Part shown: positions 1-8,713 of the stretch, piece by piece
Layout of the letters: each line of letters starts with the position of its first letter
How positions within the stretch are numbered: the stretch's first letter is position 1
Source of the DNA: Geovibrio thiophilus
GTDB taxonomy: Bacteria; Chrysiogenota; Deferribacteres; Deferribacterales; Geovibrionaceae
Length of the DNA stretch: 64,000 nt
Direction of reading: 5' to 3'
Assembly (NCBI RefSeq): GCF_004087915.1
Contig: NZ_CP035108.1
Location: 558,001 to 622,000 of the forward strand
Made by a program: the position numbers and the translations under genes
The notes under the pieces: generated by a model
What the model saw: only the letters and a program-made list of their open reading frames with translations
Database searches by the model: none
What the model was told of the DNA's origin: nothing

Positions 1-376
1 GGTAGAGAATCTCCTCCACATTGGAGTGCAGGCGGTGGATTTCATCTATAAAGAGAACATCCCCCTCCTGAAGATTGGTGAGAATGGCTGCGAGATCGCC
101 CGCCTTTTCTATAACGGGACCCGAGGTGGAGTTTATGTTTACGCCCAGCTCACTGGCGATTATGTATGCGAGGGTGGTTTTGCCCAGCCCGGGAGGACCG
201 TAAAAAAGGCAGTGGTCAAGGCTCTGTCCTCTCTGCTTGGCAGCCTGAACGAAGATCCGCAGGTTTTCCTTAACCTTGTGCTGACCTATGTAGTCGTCCA
301 GCCTCTGCGGGCGTATGTGGCTTGTGAGTACGTCCTCATCGAATTTATCTTTGGAAAAAATGTTGTCTGAATCCAT
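1..376 (-). CDS. ruvB: Holliday junction branch-migration helicase RuvB (N-terminal part, cut by window edge)
   Basis: The minus strand reads [17 protein letters not shown] and continues through [11 protein letters not shown], Walker A ([11 protein letters not shown]) and Walker B (LFIDEIHRL), the usual order in RuvB. RuvB is the hexameric AAA+ motor that drives RuvA-bound Holliday junctions during recombinational repair. Only about 125 of roughly 340 residues lie inside the window. The start ATG at 376 was chosen because it gives the typical short acidic N-terminus before the RPxxLxDYIGQ block; no strong ribosome-binding site is visible upstream. Family identity is very secure. Confidence 0.96.
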   Translation of the reverse strand, partial: MDSDNIFSKDKFDEDVLTSHIRPQRLDDYIGQHKVKENLRIFVQAAKQRGQSLDHCLFYGPPGLGKTTLAYIIASELGVNINSTSGPVIEKAGDLAAILTNLQEGDVLFIDEIHRLHSNVEEILY

Positions 377-528
377 CGGAAAAGAATATCAGCAAAGGGA
401 TTAAAAAGCAACAAGCCAGCAGATGCCCGCTGAATAGCTATCTTTAGTGTAAGTATATGAGAAAAAATACAGTACTTGTTTTTTGATAAGAGGTATGTAT
501 TTTTTTATAAACAGAAGGAGGACAGCTT

Positions 529-1557
529 ATGGAATACAGAAAACTTGCAGGAACAGGCTTAAGTGTTCCGGTTTTCAGCTTCGGCACTGCGACTTTCGGC
601 GGGGAAGGCGATTTTTTCAAAGCATGGGGTAATACCGATGTTCAGGGAGCAAAACGCCTTGTGGATATATGCCTTGAGCACGGGATCAATTTCTTTGACA
701 CGGCGAACACTTACTCCCGCGGAGCATCGGAAAGAATCCTCGGCGATGCGGTGAAGGGCAGGCGCGGCGGGCTTATTCTTTCCACCAAGTCCACTTTTCC
801 TATGGGAGACGGACCGAATGACTGCGGTTCCTTCCGCGCGAATATAATTAAGGAGTTGGAAGGTTCTCTGAAAAGGCTGGGCACTGATTATGTGGATATA
901 TACTTCATGCACGGGTTCGATGCAACGACTCCGGTTGAAGAAACCCTGAGAACTCTTGATGATATGATTACCGCCGGAAAAATCCGCTGCATAGGCTGCT
1001 CGAACTTCTCCGGCTGGCATCTTATGAAGTCACTCTCCGCATCGGAGAAGCACGGCTGGTCAAGGTATATATTCCATCAGGTTTACTACTCCCTCGTTGG
1101 GCGTGAATATGAATGGGAGCTCATGCCCCTCGCGCTGGATCAGAAGGTTTCTGCGATGGTGTGGAGCCCTCTGGCGGGCGGCGCACTCTCCGGCAAAATC
1201 AACAGAAAGACCCCTCCGAAGGAGGGTTCAAGGTCTGCGGCGATGGACTTTGTGATCTCCTCTGAGTCAGAGTACCTTTTTAAAGCCGTGGACGCTCTTT
1301 ATGAAGTGGCTGAGGAAACAGGCAGAACTGTTCCGCAGGTGGCGCTTAACTGGGTTATAAACAGACCCTCGGTGGCGAACGTTATAATCGGAGCCCGCAA
1401 TGAACAGCAGCTTCTGGACAACTTAGGAGCAGCGGGCTGGAAGCTCACCGATGAGCAGGTTGCCAAGCTGGACGCCGCCACAAATACGAAGCCCGTCTAT
1501 CCTTACTGGCATCAGAACCAGTTTCCGATGCTTGTTCCTTCACCTCTGAAAAAATAA
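529..1557 (+). CDS. Aldo/keto reductase
   Basis: A 342-residue NADPH-dependent aldo/keto reductase with a TIM-barrel fold. The catalytic tetrad is visible as Asp57 and Tyr62 (FFDTANTYSRG), Lys87 (STKSTF) and His128 (YFMHGF). The C-terminal GARNEQQL segment is the usual NADP-phosphate-binding helix. The start follows a strong ribosome-binding site (AAGGAGG, 514-520). It is a single-gene unit closed by an intrinsic terminator and not obviously tied to the branched-chain operon downstream. The substrate cannot be read from sequence; related proteins reduce small aldehydes and ketones such as methylglyoxal. Confidence 0.93.
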   Translation: MEYRKLAGTGLSVPVFSFGTATFGGEGDFFKAWGNTDVQGAKRLVDICLEHGINFFDTANTYSRGASERILGDAVKGRRGGLILSTKSTFPMGDGPNDCGSFRANIIKELEGSLKRLGTDYVDIYFMHGFDATTPVEETLRTLDDMITAGKIRCIGCSNFSGWHLMKSLSASEKHGWSRYIFHQVYYSLVGREYEWELMPLALDQKVSAMVWSPLAGGALSGKINRKTPPKEGSRSAAMDFVISSESEYLFKAVDALYEVAEETGRTVPQVALNWVINRPSVANVIIGARNEQQLLDNLGAAGWKLTDEQVAKLDAATNTKPVYPYWHQNQFPMLVPSPLKK

Positions 1558-1570
1558 TAAACAACATAGC

Positions 1571-1593
1571 AGGGCGGTTCCGACCGCCCTTTT
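1571..1593 (+). terminator. Intrinsic terminator after the aldo/keto reductase
   Basis: Eight-base-pair GC-rich stem AGGGCGGT/ACCGCCCT with a TCCG loop, followed by a short T run, 13 bases after the stop codon. Confidence 0.85.
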
Positions 1594-1619
1594 GTGATCA
1601 CATTGACCGTTATTTTGTA

Positions 1620-1648
1620 TTGTATTCAGTCCGGTTCAGACTTATTAT
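1620..1648 (+). promoter_or_regulatory. Candidate sigma-70 promoter for ilvD
   Basis: TTGTAT (1620-1625), a 17-base spacer and TATTAT (1643-1648). This would start transcription near 1655 and leave a leader of about 160 nt before ilvD. The leader contains a CTTGATCAAG palindrome around 1679-1688. Predicted from consensus only. Confidence 0.4.
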
Positions 1649-1763
1649 CTTTAAAACTGCATAAACAGTGTTTTACACCTTGATCAAGGGTGGGTGTTGT
1701 GCTATGTTTGCAACTTAACAATGTTTAGCCTCCCTGAAGTAAGGGCTGGCGCAAATCTTTCTC

Positions 1764-1799
1764 AAAGCCTTGAAACCGCAGGGTTTTTAAGGCTTTTTT
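1764..1799 (+). terminator. Terminator-like hairpin in the ilvD leader (candidate attenuator)
   Basis: AAAGCCTT (1764-1771) pairs with AAGGCTTT (1789-1796); inner bases extend the stem and a run of six T (1794-1799) follows. It lies only 18 bases before the ilvD start, and the upstream gene already has its own terminator, so its natural role is to attenuate ilvD transcription. AGGCT at 1790-1794 can alternatively pair with AGCCT at 1811-1815, enclosing the ilvD ribosome-binding site. No convincing Ile/Leu/Val-rich leader peptide and no T-box were seen in this leader, so the sensed signal is unknown. Confidence 0.55.
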
Positions 1800-1817
1800 C
1801 TACATAAGGAGAGCCTA

Positions 1818-3473
1818 ATGCGCAGCGACAGAGTGAAAAAAGGTCTGGACAGAGCACCGGCGCGTGCGCTTATGTACGGCGCGGGCGTACCCAAAAGCAG
1901 CATGGACAGACCCCACATCGGCATCTGCTCCAGTTTCACCGACCTTATACCCGGACACACGGGCATGAGGGATCTTGAACGTTTCATTGACAAAGGCGTG
2001 CACACAGGCGGCGGACACGGATTTATTTTCTGTGTGCCGGGCATTTGCGACGGCATCTCAATGGGACACTCAGGAATGCACTACAGTCTGCCCTCCAGAG
2101 ACGCAATCGCAGACATGATCGAATGTGTGGTGGAAGCTCACGCTCTGGACGGAGTGGTTTTTCTCTCCAACTGCGATAAAATCACCCCCGGTATGCTTAT
2201 GGCTGCCGCACGGCTTAATGTTCCTTCTGTAATCGTTACTGCGGGACCCATGCTCGGCGGAAGCTGGCGCATGAAGAGACGCTCCTTCATCACGGACAGT
2301 TTTGAGGCTATGGCTCAGTGCCGCGCGGGAAAAATCAGCGCGGAGGAGATGGAAGGGCTTGAAATGAACGCATGCCCCGGTCAGGGCGCCTGTCAGGGGC
2401 TCTTCACCGCAAATACCATGGCGTGTCTCACCGAAGCTATGGGGATGAGCCTTCCCGGATGCGGAACAGGGATCGCCGGTTCCGGCAATAAACGCAGAAT
2501 CGCCTTTGAATCAGGCGTCCAGATCTGCGAACTCGTCCGTCAGGACATCAAACCCAGAGACATAATGAACGAGAAAGCGTTCAACAACGCAGTGAAGATG
2601 GATCTCGCCCTCGGCGGTTCCACTAACACGACTCTTCACCTTCCCGCCATCGCTTACGAAGCGGGTGTTGCGCTCAATCTCGACACTTTTGATAAATTCA
2701 GCAAATCCACGCCGCACATCACAAGCATCAACCCCGGCGGCGAATTTTATATGGAAGATGTTGACGCCGCAGGCGGAATCCCCGCTTTCCAGAAACGCCT
2801 TAAGCCTCTGCTTGAGGACAATATAACGGTAAGCGGCAGCACGATATACGAAATTGCGGACAAAGCCCGCATTTTTGACGAAGACATAGTCCGCCCGCTG
2901 GATAACCCCTACCACAAGGAAGGGGGCATCGCCGTGCTGAAGGGGAATATCGCCCCTAGCGGCTGCGTTGTGAAGCAGTCAGCGGTTAATGACGATATGC
3001 TTGTTTTCAGCGGAAAGGCAAAGGTATTCGACAGTGAGGAAGCGGCAATGGCTGCCATCCACGCTGATAAAATAGCTAACGGTGACGTAGTTGTGATCCG
3101 TTACGAAGGTCCCAAGGGCGGGCCGGGCATGCGTGAAATGCTTGCCCCCACCGCCGCCATCATGGGAATGGGGCTTAACAAAGTCGCGCTTATTACAGAC
3201 GGACGCTTCTCCGGCGGCACAAGGGGACCCTGCATAGGGCACATTTCCCCCGAGGCTGCGGAAGGCGGCATGATAGCGTTAGTAGAGGACGGGGATGTGA
3301 TAAACATCAATATCCCGGAGAGAGGTATCGGTCTCGCCGTTTCCGAAGATGAACTTAGGAGACGGCAGGCCCGTTGGGTCAAACCCGAGCCTAAGGTTAA
3401 GCACGGCTACCTATTGAAATACGCCAAGGGTGTTTCAAGCGCGGCAGACGGCGCCATCTTCAAAAGGGACTGA
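1818..3473 (+). CDS. ilvD: Dihydroxy-acid dehydratase
   Basis: 551 residues, the normal IlvD length. It dehydrates 2,3-dihydroxy-acids to 2-keto acids in Ile and Val (and indirectly Leu) synthesis, using a labile Fe-S cluster. Motifs seen: ICDGISMGH (Cys77), NCDKITPGM (Cys119), [10 protein letters not shown] (Cys186, Cys192) and the C-terminal [14 protein letters not shown]. The first motif reads [10 protein letters not shown] where many [2Fe-2S] enzymes have SWNEITPC, so a Cys is missing there; this resembles the other IlvD clade, probably with a [4Fe-4S] cluster (inference). The start follows AAGGAG at 1806-1811. It is first of ilvD-ilvB-ilvN. Confidence 0.97.
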   Translation: MRSDRVKKGLDRAPARALMYGAGVPKSSMDRPHIGICSSFTDLIPGHTGMRDLERFIDKGVHTGGGHGFIFCVPGICDGISMGHSGMHYSLPSRDAIADMIECVVEAHALDGVVFLSNCDKITPGMLMAAARLNVPSVIVTAGPMLGGSWRMKRRSFITDSFEAMAQCRAGKISAEEMEGLEMNACPGQGACQGLFTANTMACLTEAMGMSLPGCGTGIAGSGNKRRIAFESGVQICELVRQDIKPRDIMNEKAFNNAVKMDLALGGSTNTTLHLPAIAYEAGVALNLDTFDKFSKSTPHITSINPGGEFYMEDVDAAGGIPAFQKRLKPLLEDNITVSGSTIYEIADKARIFDEDIVRPLDNPYHKEGGIAVLKGNIAPSGCVVKQSAVNDDMLVFSGKAKVFDSEEAAMAAIHADKIANGDVVVIRYEGPKGGPGMREMLAPTAAIMGMGLNKVALITDGRFSGGTRGPCIGHISPEAAEGGMIALVEDGDVININIPERGIGLAVSEDELRRRQARWVKPEPKVKHGYLLKYAKGVSSAADGAIFKRD

Positions 3474-3523
3474 ACCGTTTATCTTACCTTTTTAGTAGTT
3501 TGTAATATTCAGGAGAGTTTAAA

Positions 3524-5215
3524 ATGCCCATCACCGGAGCGGAAATATTAGTTAAAGCCCTGCATGAGGAAGGAGCCGATCTCATCTTCGGCTATCCCGG
3601 CGGAGTGCTTTTAGGGATATACGACACACTTTTTGACGCGGATTTGCTCCACGTTCTTCCCCGCCACGAGCAGGGGGGGATCCACGCAGCGGAAGGCTTC
3701 GCCAGAGCCACGGGAAAAGTCGGCGTATGCTTCGGGACATCTGGTCCCGGCGCCACGAACCTTGTTACCGGCATAGCCAACGCCTATATGGACTCCATCC
3801 CTCTGGTTGTTTTCACGGGGCAGGTGTCCACAAACCTCATCGGCGGAGACGCCTTTCAGGAAGCGGACATAGTGGGCATTACCAGACCGATCGTCAAGCA
3901 CAGCTATCTGGTTAACGATGTCAGGGAAATGGCATCCACCATAAAAGAGGCGTTCTATATAGCCAGAACAGGCAGACCGGGTCCCGTTGTGGTTGACCTG
4001 CCTAAGGATGTTGTGAATACCAAGGCGGACTTCAACTGGGATAAGGAAATAACCCTTTCAGGTTACAGCCCCAACACCAAAGGGCACCCCGGGCAGATAC
4101 GCAAAATGCTCAGGCTGCTTGAGGGCGCTAAAAAGCCTGTAATCCTTTCCGGCGGCGGCGTTACACTGGCGAATGCGTCCGAAGAACTTAAAAAGCTGGT
4201 GGAGATAACGGGCGTGCCTGTGATCACCACTTTTCTCGGACTCGGCTCATTCCCGGGAACAGATCCTAAATGCGTTGGCTGGCTGGGGATGCACGGAAAC
4301 AAGGCATCAAACATGGCGATTACCGAGGCGGACTACATAATCGCTGTGGGCACGAGATTCTCCGACCGCTCAACAGGCAAGCTCAGCGGCTTCGCTCCCC
4401 ATGCGAAGATAGCCCATATTGATGTTGATCCCGCTTCCATAAGCAAAAACGTTCCGGTTGAGATCCCCATAGTAGGGGACTGCAAAATCGTTCTTGAACA
4501 GGCTCTGGAAGAAGTGAAAAACTTCAGCTGGGACAAGCATCAGGCTGAAAGGGGCGAATGGCAGGCAAAAATCGACGAATGGAACAGGGAGCAGCCGTTT
4601 TCCTATACGTTCTCTGATAAAGTCATAAAGCCTCAATATGTTGTGGAGCAGATCTATAAGGTCACAGAAGGGGATGCGATCATCTGCACAGAGGTTGGAC
4701 AGCACCAGATGTGGGCGGGTCAGTTCTATAAGTTCGACCGTCCCCGTCAGTTCATCTCCTCCGGAGGTCTCGGCACAATGGGCTTCGGTTTCCCCGCGGC
4801 AATAGGCGCCAAGATGGGCATGCCCCACAAAGAGGTTTTCGACATAGCCGGTGACGGCAGCTTCCTCATGAACATACAGGAGATGACCACCGCCGTTCAG
4901 TACAGAGTGGGTGTGAAAGTCGCTATCCTCAATAACTTCTTTCTCGGAATGGTGCGGCAGTGGCAGCAGATGTTCTTCAACAAGCGCTACAGCAGCACAT
5001 GCCTTGAGTGCCAGCCGGATTTCGTGAAGCTGGCGGAAGCTTTCGGCTGCGTGGGTCTGCGTGCGGAAAAACCGTCGGAAGTTGAGGCGGTTCTCCGTGA
5101 ATCCCTCAAGATCAAGAATCTCCCGGTTATAATGGATTTCCGTGTGGACAGGGAGGAAAATGTTTTCCCCATGGTTCCCGCAGGCGCCGCAAACAACGAA
5201 ATGATCTTTAAGTAG
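3524..5215 (+). CDS. ilvB: Acetolactate synthase, catalytic (large) subunit
   Basis: 563-residue thiamine-diphosphate enzyme that condenses pyruvate with pyruvate or 2-ketobutyrate, the first common step to Val/Leu/Ile. The N-terminal Pyr domain carries the catalytic Glu in LPRHEQGGIHAAEG. The central FAD/DHAP-type domain follows. The C-terminal PP domain has the metal/ThDP motif starting GDGSFLMN and ending LNNFFLGMV. Start ATG 3524 has AGGAG upstream. The regulatory subunit ilvN begins 11 bases after the stop, the usual coupling of the two subunits. Confidence 0.97.
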   Translation: MPITGAEILVKALHEEGADLIFGYPGGVLLGIYDTLFDADLLHVLPRHEQGGIHAAEGFARATGKVGVCFGTSGPGATNLVTGIANAYMDSIPLVVFTGQVSTNLIGGDAFQEADIVGITRPIVKHSYLVNDVREMASTIKEAFYIARTGRPGPVVVDLPKDVVNTKADFNWDKEITLSGYSPNTKGHPGQIRKMLRLLEGAKKPVILSGGGVTLANASEELKKLVEITGVPVITTFLGLGSFPGTDPKCVGWLGMHGNKASNMAITEADYIIAVGTRFSDRSTGKLSGFAPHAKIAHIDVDPASISKNVPVEIPIVGDCKIVLEQALEEVKNFSWDKHQAERGEWQAKIDEWNREQPFSYTFSDKVIKPQYVVEQIYKVTEGDAIICTEVGQHQMWAGQFYKFDRPRQFISSGGLGTMGFGFPAAIGAKMGMPHKEVFDIAGDGSFLMNIQEMTTAVQYRVGVKVAILNNFFLGMVRQWQQMFFNKRYSSTCLECQPDFVKLAEAFGCVGLRAEKPSEVEAVLRESLKIKNLPVIMDFRVDREENVFPMVPAGAANNEMIFK

Positions 5216-5226
5216 GGGGCCGTGAC

Positions 5227-5721
5227 ATGAGACATATCATATCCGTTCTTGTTGAAAACAAATTCGGCGTCCTCTCCCGCATATCCGGTCTTTTCAGCGG
5301 CAGAGGCTACAACATAGAAAGTCTTTCAGTCGGCGAGACAGTGGAAGAAGGGCTCTCCATAATGACTATAGTCACCAGAGGCGATGACGCAGTGATCGAG
5401 CAGATCATCAAGCAGCTCCGCAAGCTGGTGAATGTTATAAAAGTGCGTGATGTTGTTTCCATGGATCACATAGAGCGTGAAATGCTCCTTGTGAAAGTCC
5501 ACGCCAACGGACGCACAAGACCCGAGGTCTTCAACATCGTCAGCACGTTCAGGGCGAAAACTATCGACCTTAACGGCGAGTCGCTTGTTATCGAAATCAC
5601 GGGCACAAAAGATAAGAACAGCGCTTTTCTGAAGGTGATGGAACCCTACGGAATAATAGAAGTCGTCCGCACCGGAAGCGTCGCTATCGCAAGGGGCAGC
5701 AAGGCTACCAGCGATAGATAG
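5227..5721 (+). CDS. ilvN: Acetolactate synthase, regulatory (small) subunit
   Basis: 164 residues. The N-terminal ACT domain (about 1-75, beginning HIISVLVENKFGVLSR) binds valine for feedback inhibition. The C-terminal ALS_ss_C domain (about 80-158) activates the large subunit. A GGGGGCC tract precedes the ATG. The last 26 bases of the gene (5695-5720) are repeated exactly at 5844-5869 after an inserted repeat element; the present stop TAG uses the first base of the insert, whereas the downstream copy would end TAA. The insertion therefore apparently preserved the protein sequence exactly. Confidence 0.96.
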   Translation: MRHIISVLVENKFGVLSRISGLFSGRGYNIESLSVGETVEEGLSIMTIVTRGDDAVIEQIIKQLRKLVNVIKVRDVVSMDHIEREMLLVKVHANGRTRPEVFNIVSTFRAKTIDLNGESLVIEITGTKDKNSAFLKVMEPYGIIEVVRTGSVAIARGSKATSDR

Positions 5722-5869
5722 GGCTTATTGCCTCCGGCAGTTCTATGGATGGAACTGCGCCGTGCGGAGCGAAGCCGTGTTTACCACGGCGCGAGCGTGT
5801 GCGGAAATTTTCAGGATGATAAATTTCCGCCGGTAAGTTAGACGGCAGCAAGGCTACCAGCGATAGATA
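5695..5869. repeat. Single copy of the structured repeat element, flanked by a 26-bp direct repeat
   Basis: The interval 5721-5843 is a member of the family that forms the 13.9-14.9 kb array: a GTTCTATGGATGGAAC arm, a CTGCGCCGTGCG...GCGAGCGTGTG middle arm with a CCGTG/CACGG stem, and a last arm GGAAATTT / AAATTTCC around the loop TCAGGATGAT. It is bounded by a perfect 26-bp direct repeat (5695-5720 and 5844-5869) made from the end of ilvN. No open reading frame for a transposase is present. It lies between ilvN and ilvC. Confidence 0.85.
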
Positions 5870-5896
5870 AGCGAAATTCGATTTTTTGGGAAGAGT

Positions 5897-5937
5897 GTGA
5901 GAAACCGTTTTTTTTTCGTGAAAAAAGGGTTTCTCAC
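5897..5937. other. Long hairpin between ilvN and ilvC
   Basis: GTGAGAAACC (5897-5906) pairs perfectly with GGTTTCTCAC (5928-5937), and an inner T-run/A-run extends the stem over a CGTG loop. The bases after it (TTTATAAAAAAG) are only a weak U tract. It may terminate ilvDBN transcripts, stabilise the upstream message, or be a separate repeat. ilvC starts 63 bases later with its own GGAGG ribosome-binding site. Confidence 0.6.
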
Positions 5938-5979
5938 TTTATAAAAAAGAATTAAAAAAGATTATAGATAAACAGCTAA

Positions 5980-7017
<1,038 letters not shown>

Positions 7018-7032
7018 TATATGCTAATTGTT

Positions 7033-7059
7033 CAGGGCGGTGTTTCCGCCCTGAAATAA
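7033..7059 (+). terminator. Intrinsic terminator after ilvC
   Basis: Perfect 8-bp stem CAGGGCGG/CCGCCCTG with a TGTTT loop, followed by AAATAATTTTTT. Confidence 0.9.
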
Positions 7060-7077
7060 TTTTTTCGGAGTTCTCCC

Positions 7078-7713
7078 TTGTTTGCAAAAGAAGGTTATCC
7101 GTTCATCCTTGTTGCGTTTGTCACATTTCTCATCATTTTCTTTTTGCCGAAAGGTCTGCTGACATTCCTTTCACTGGTTATTCTCGGTTTGTTTCTCTGG
7201 TTTTTCAGGGATCCGGAAAGAGACATACCTCCGTTTGATGAAATAGCCGTTTCGGCTGCGGACGGAAAGGTCATAGACATAGCGGAAACGGAATTTGAGG
7301 GAAGAACCTATAACAAAATCAGCGTTTTCATGAACGTGTTCAATGTCCATGTAAACAGGATGCCTGTTGCGGGAACAATCACCGGAATACGCCACAAGCC
7401 CGGCTCATTCATCCCCGCCGACAGACCTGACGCCGGGGAAAGAAACGAGCAGAACGTTATTTACGTGGATACGGAATACGGTCCAATGATCGTTAAACAG
7501 ATAGCCGGTCTGGTCGCGAGACGCACCGTGTGCTACTGGCAGAAAGGGGATAAAGTATGCTTCGGCGACAGGCTGGGTATAATCAAGTTCTCCTCCCGTG
7601 TTGATTTGTTCCTGCCTAAAAGCTTTGACATAATCGTCAAAAACGGCGATATTGTGAAAGCGGGCGAAACTGTTATAGCAAAATATAACGAAAAGCTTGA
7701 TACAGAAGACTAA
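7078..7713 (+). CDS. psd: Phosphatidylserine decarboxylase (short type)
   Basis: 211 residues with TTG as start (GGAG at 7067-7070). Two hydrophobic helices (about 8-43) anchor it to the inner membrane. Conserved SAADGKV (Asp62) and NVFNVHVNR (His91) match the short Psd family, which makes phosphatidylethanolamine. The self-cleavage site that yields the pyruvoyl cofactor is usually FGSRVD; here it reads FSSRVDLFLP (Ser172-Ser173), so the residue before the reactive serine is Ser instead of Gly. pssA follows 17 bases downstream, so the two genes make PE from CDP-diacylglycerol together. Confidence 0.93.
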   Translation: MFAKEGYPFILVAFVTFLIIFFLPKGLLTFLSLVILGLFLWFFRDPERDIPPFDEIAVSAADGKVIDIAETEFEGRTYNKISVFMNVFNVHVNRMPVAGTITGIRHKPGSFIPADRPDAGERNEQNVIYVDTEYGPMIVKQIAGLVARRTVCYWQKGDKVCFGDRLGIIKFSSRVDLFLPKSFDIIVKNGDIVKAGETVIAKYNEKLDTED

Positions 7714-7729
7714 TATTTAAGGCGAATCA

Positions 7730-8488
7730 GTGAAGATATTCAATAAAGAGGCAGAGTTGGTAAATAAGAACGCGATTTTTCCGAACTTCGTGACGCTTCT
7801 GGGGCTTTTCAGCGGTTTCTACTCCATAGTGGCTACCCTGAATGGCAACTACGTGATGGCAGCCTACGCCACTCTCATGGCGTTCGTTTTTGACGGGCTG
7901 GACGGCAAAATCGCGAGAATGCTCAACGCCTCAAGTGAGTTCGGCATTCAGCTCGACTCGCTGGCGGATCTCATCTCCTTCGGCGTGGCTCCGGCTCTGC
8001 TTGTTTACAAGTGGGCGCTTGAGCCCTACGGAAGGCTCGGCTGGATGGCGGCGTTCCTTTTTGTGGCGTGCGCAGCACTGCGGCTTGCCCGTTTTAATGT
8101 ACAGGCTAAGCGCATCTCAAACAAATTTTTTGTCGGTCTGCCCAGCCCTGCCGCTGCGGGAGTGGTGGTTACCAGCGTTCTGTTCGCCCGCCACTTCTTC
8201 GGTGATCCCACTGCAATTGAGGTTCCCCTTTGGTTCACGTTCATGATCTATATTCTGGCGTTCCTCATGGTCAGCAATGTGCCTTATTTCAGCTTTAAAA
8301 ATATTGAGTATTTCCACAGAAAGCCCTTTAACTCCATGGTGGCTTTCGTGCTTTTTATATTTGTTCTCGGTCTCTATCCCGAAGTTTTCCTCTTTCTTTT
8401 TGCTTCCGCATATGCGGCGAGCGGCGTAGTTGCGCTACTACTAAGGAAGCACAGGGTACATCTGGAGGAAGAGGCTCAGGAAATATAG
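7730..8488 (+). CDS. pssA: CDP-diacylglycerol-serine O-phosphatidyltransferase
   Basis: 252-residue integral membrane enzyme, GTG start, making phosphatidylserine, the substrate of the psd product immediately upstream. The CDP-alcohol phosphotransferase signature is complete: Asp55, Asp58-Gly59, Ala62-Arg63, Gly72, Asp76 and Asp80 within FDGLDGKIAR and GIQLDSLAD. Several hydrophobic segments follow (around 95-115, 137-155, 165-185, 203-240). The operon psd-pssA sits between ilvC and leuA, an order seen in other bacteria where Ile/Val/Leu and PE genes cluster. Confidence 0.95.
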   Translation: MKIFNKEAELVNKNAIFPNFVTLLGLFSGFYSIVATLNGNYVMAAYATLMAFVFDGLDGKIARMLNASSEFGIQLDSLADLISFGVAPALLVYKWALEPYGRLGWMAAFLFVACAALRLARFNVQAKRISNKFFVGLPSPAAAGVVVTSVLFARHFFGDPTAIEVPLWFTFMIYILAFLMVSNVPYFSFKNIEYFHRKPFNSMVAFVLFIFVLGLYPEVFLFLFASAYAASGVVALLLRKHRVHLEEEAQEI

Positions 8489-8526
8489 CCGTAAAATATC
8501 CTGTTACAGGATTGAGTTATATAAAG

Positions 8527-8563
8527 AGGTCTCACCCTTCAGAGGGATGAGACCTTTTTTTTT
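8527..8563 (+). terminator. Intrinsic terminator after pssA
   Basis: Stem AGGTCTCA (8527-8534) / TGAGACCT (8548-8555), extended inward by CC/GG, then nine T. This separates pssA from the leuA leader. Confidence 0.92.
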
Positions 8564-8601
8564 GCAGAAAACTGACAGAAAATTAACTAAGGAGGCGGAA
8601 A

Positions 8602-8673
8602 ATGATCGGGAAAAATCATCCGAAAAGAAAAACAACAGTGCTATGGAATCTTCGGCTTCCGCTCAGACTATGA
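8602..8673 (+). CDS. Candidate leucine-rich leader peptide of leuA
   Basis: A 23-codon open frame with a near-perfect ribosome-binding site (AAGGAGG, 8589-8595). Its product starts MIGKNHPKRKTT and ends VLWNLRLPLRL: five leucines in the last ten codons (CTA, CTT, CTT, CTC, CTA), directly before the stop and 40 bases upstream of leuA. A cluster of Leu codons ahead of 2-isopropylmalate synthase is the hallmark of ribosome-mediated attenuation. No clear terminator lies between it and leuA; only a weak ATCT/AGAT pairing around the leuA ribosome-binding site was found, so control may be at translation. Not a recognised family; assignment rests on composition, ribosome-binding site and position. 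Confidence 0.6.
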   Translation: MIGKNHPKRKTTVLWNLRLPLRL

Positions 8674-8713
8674 ACAGAAATTGATAAGTATCTAAAATTA
8701 AAGGAGATTTAAA

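Noticed and set aside
26-370. Plus-strand frame of 114 codons at the window start
   Set aside because: It is the antisense of the RuvB coding sequence, which has clear Walker motifs on the minus strand.
1732-1815. 28-codon frame (MFSLPEVRAGANLS...) as an ilvD leader peptide
   Set aside because: No ribosome-binding site before its ATG, no run of Ile/Val/Leu codons, and it runs through the terminator hairpin.
1600-1817. T-box riboswitch ahead of ilvD
   Set aside because: The conserved T-box core (AGGGTGGNACCGCG) is absent; the GGGTGGGTG at 1688 does not extend to it.
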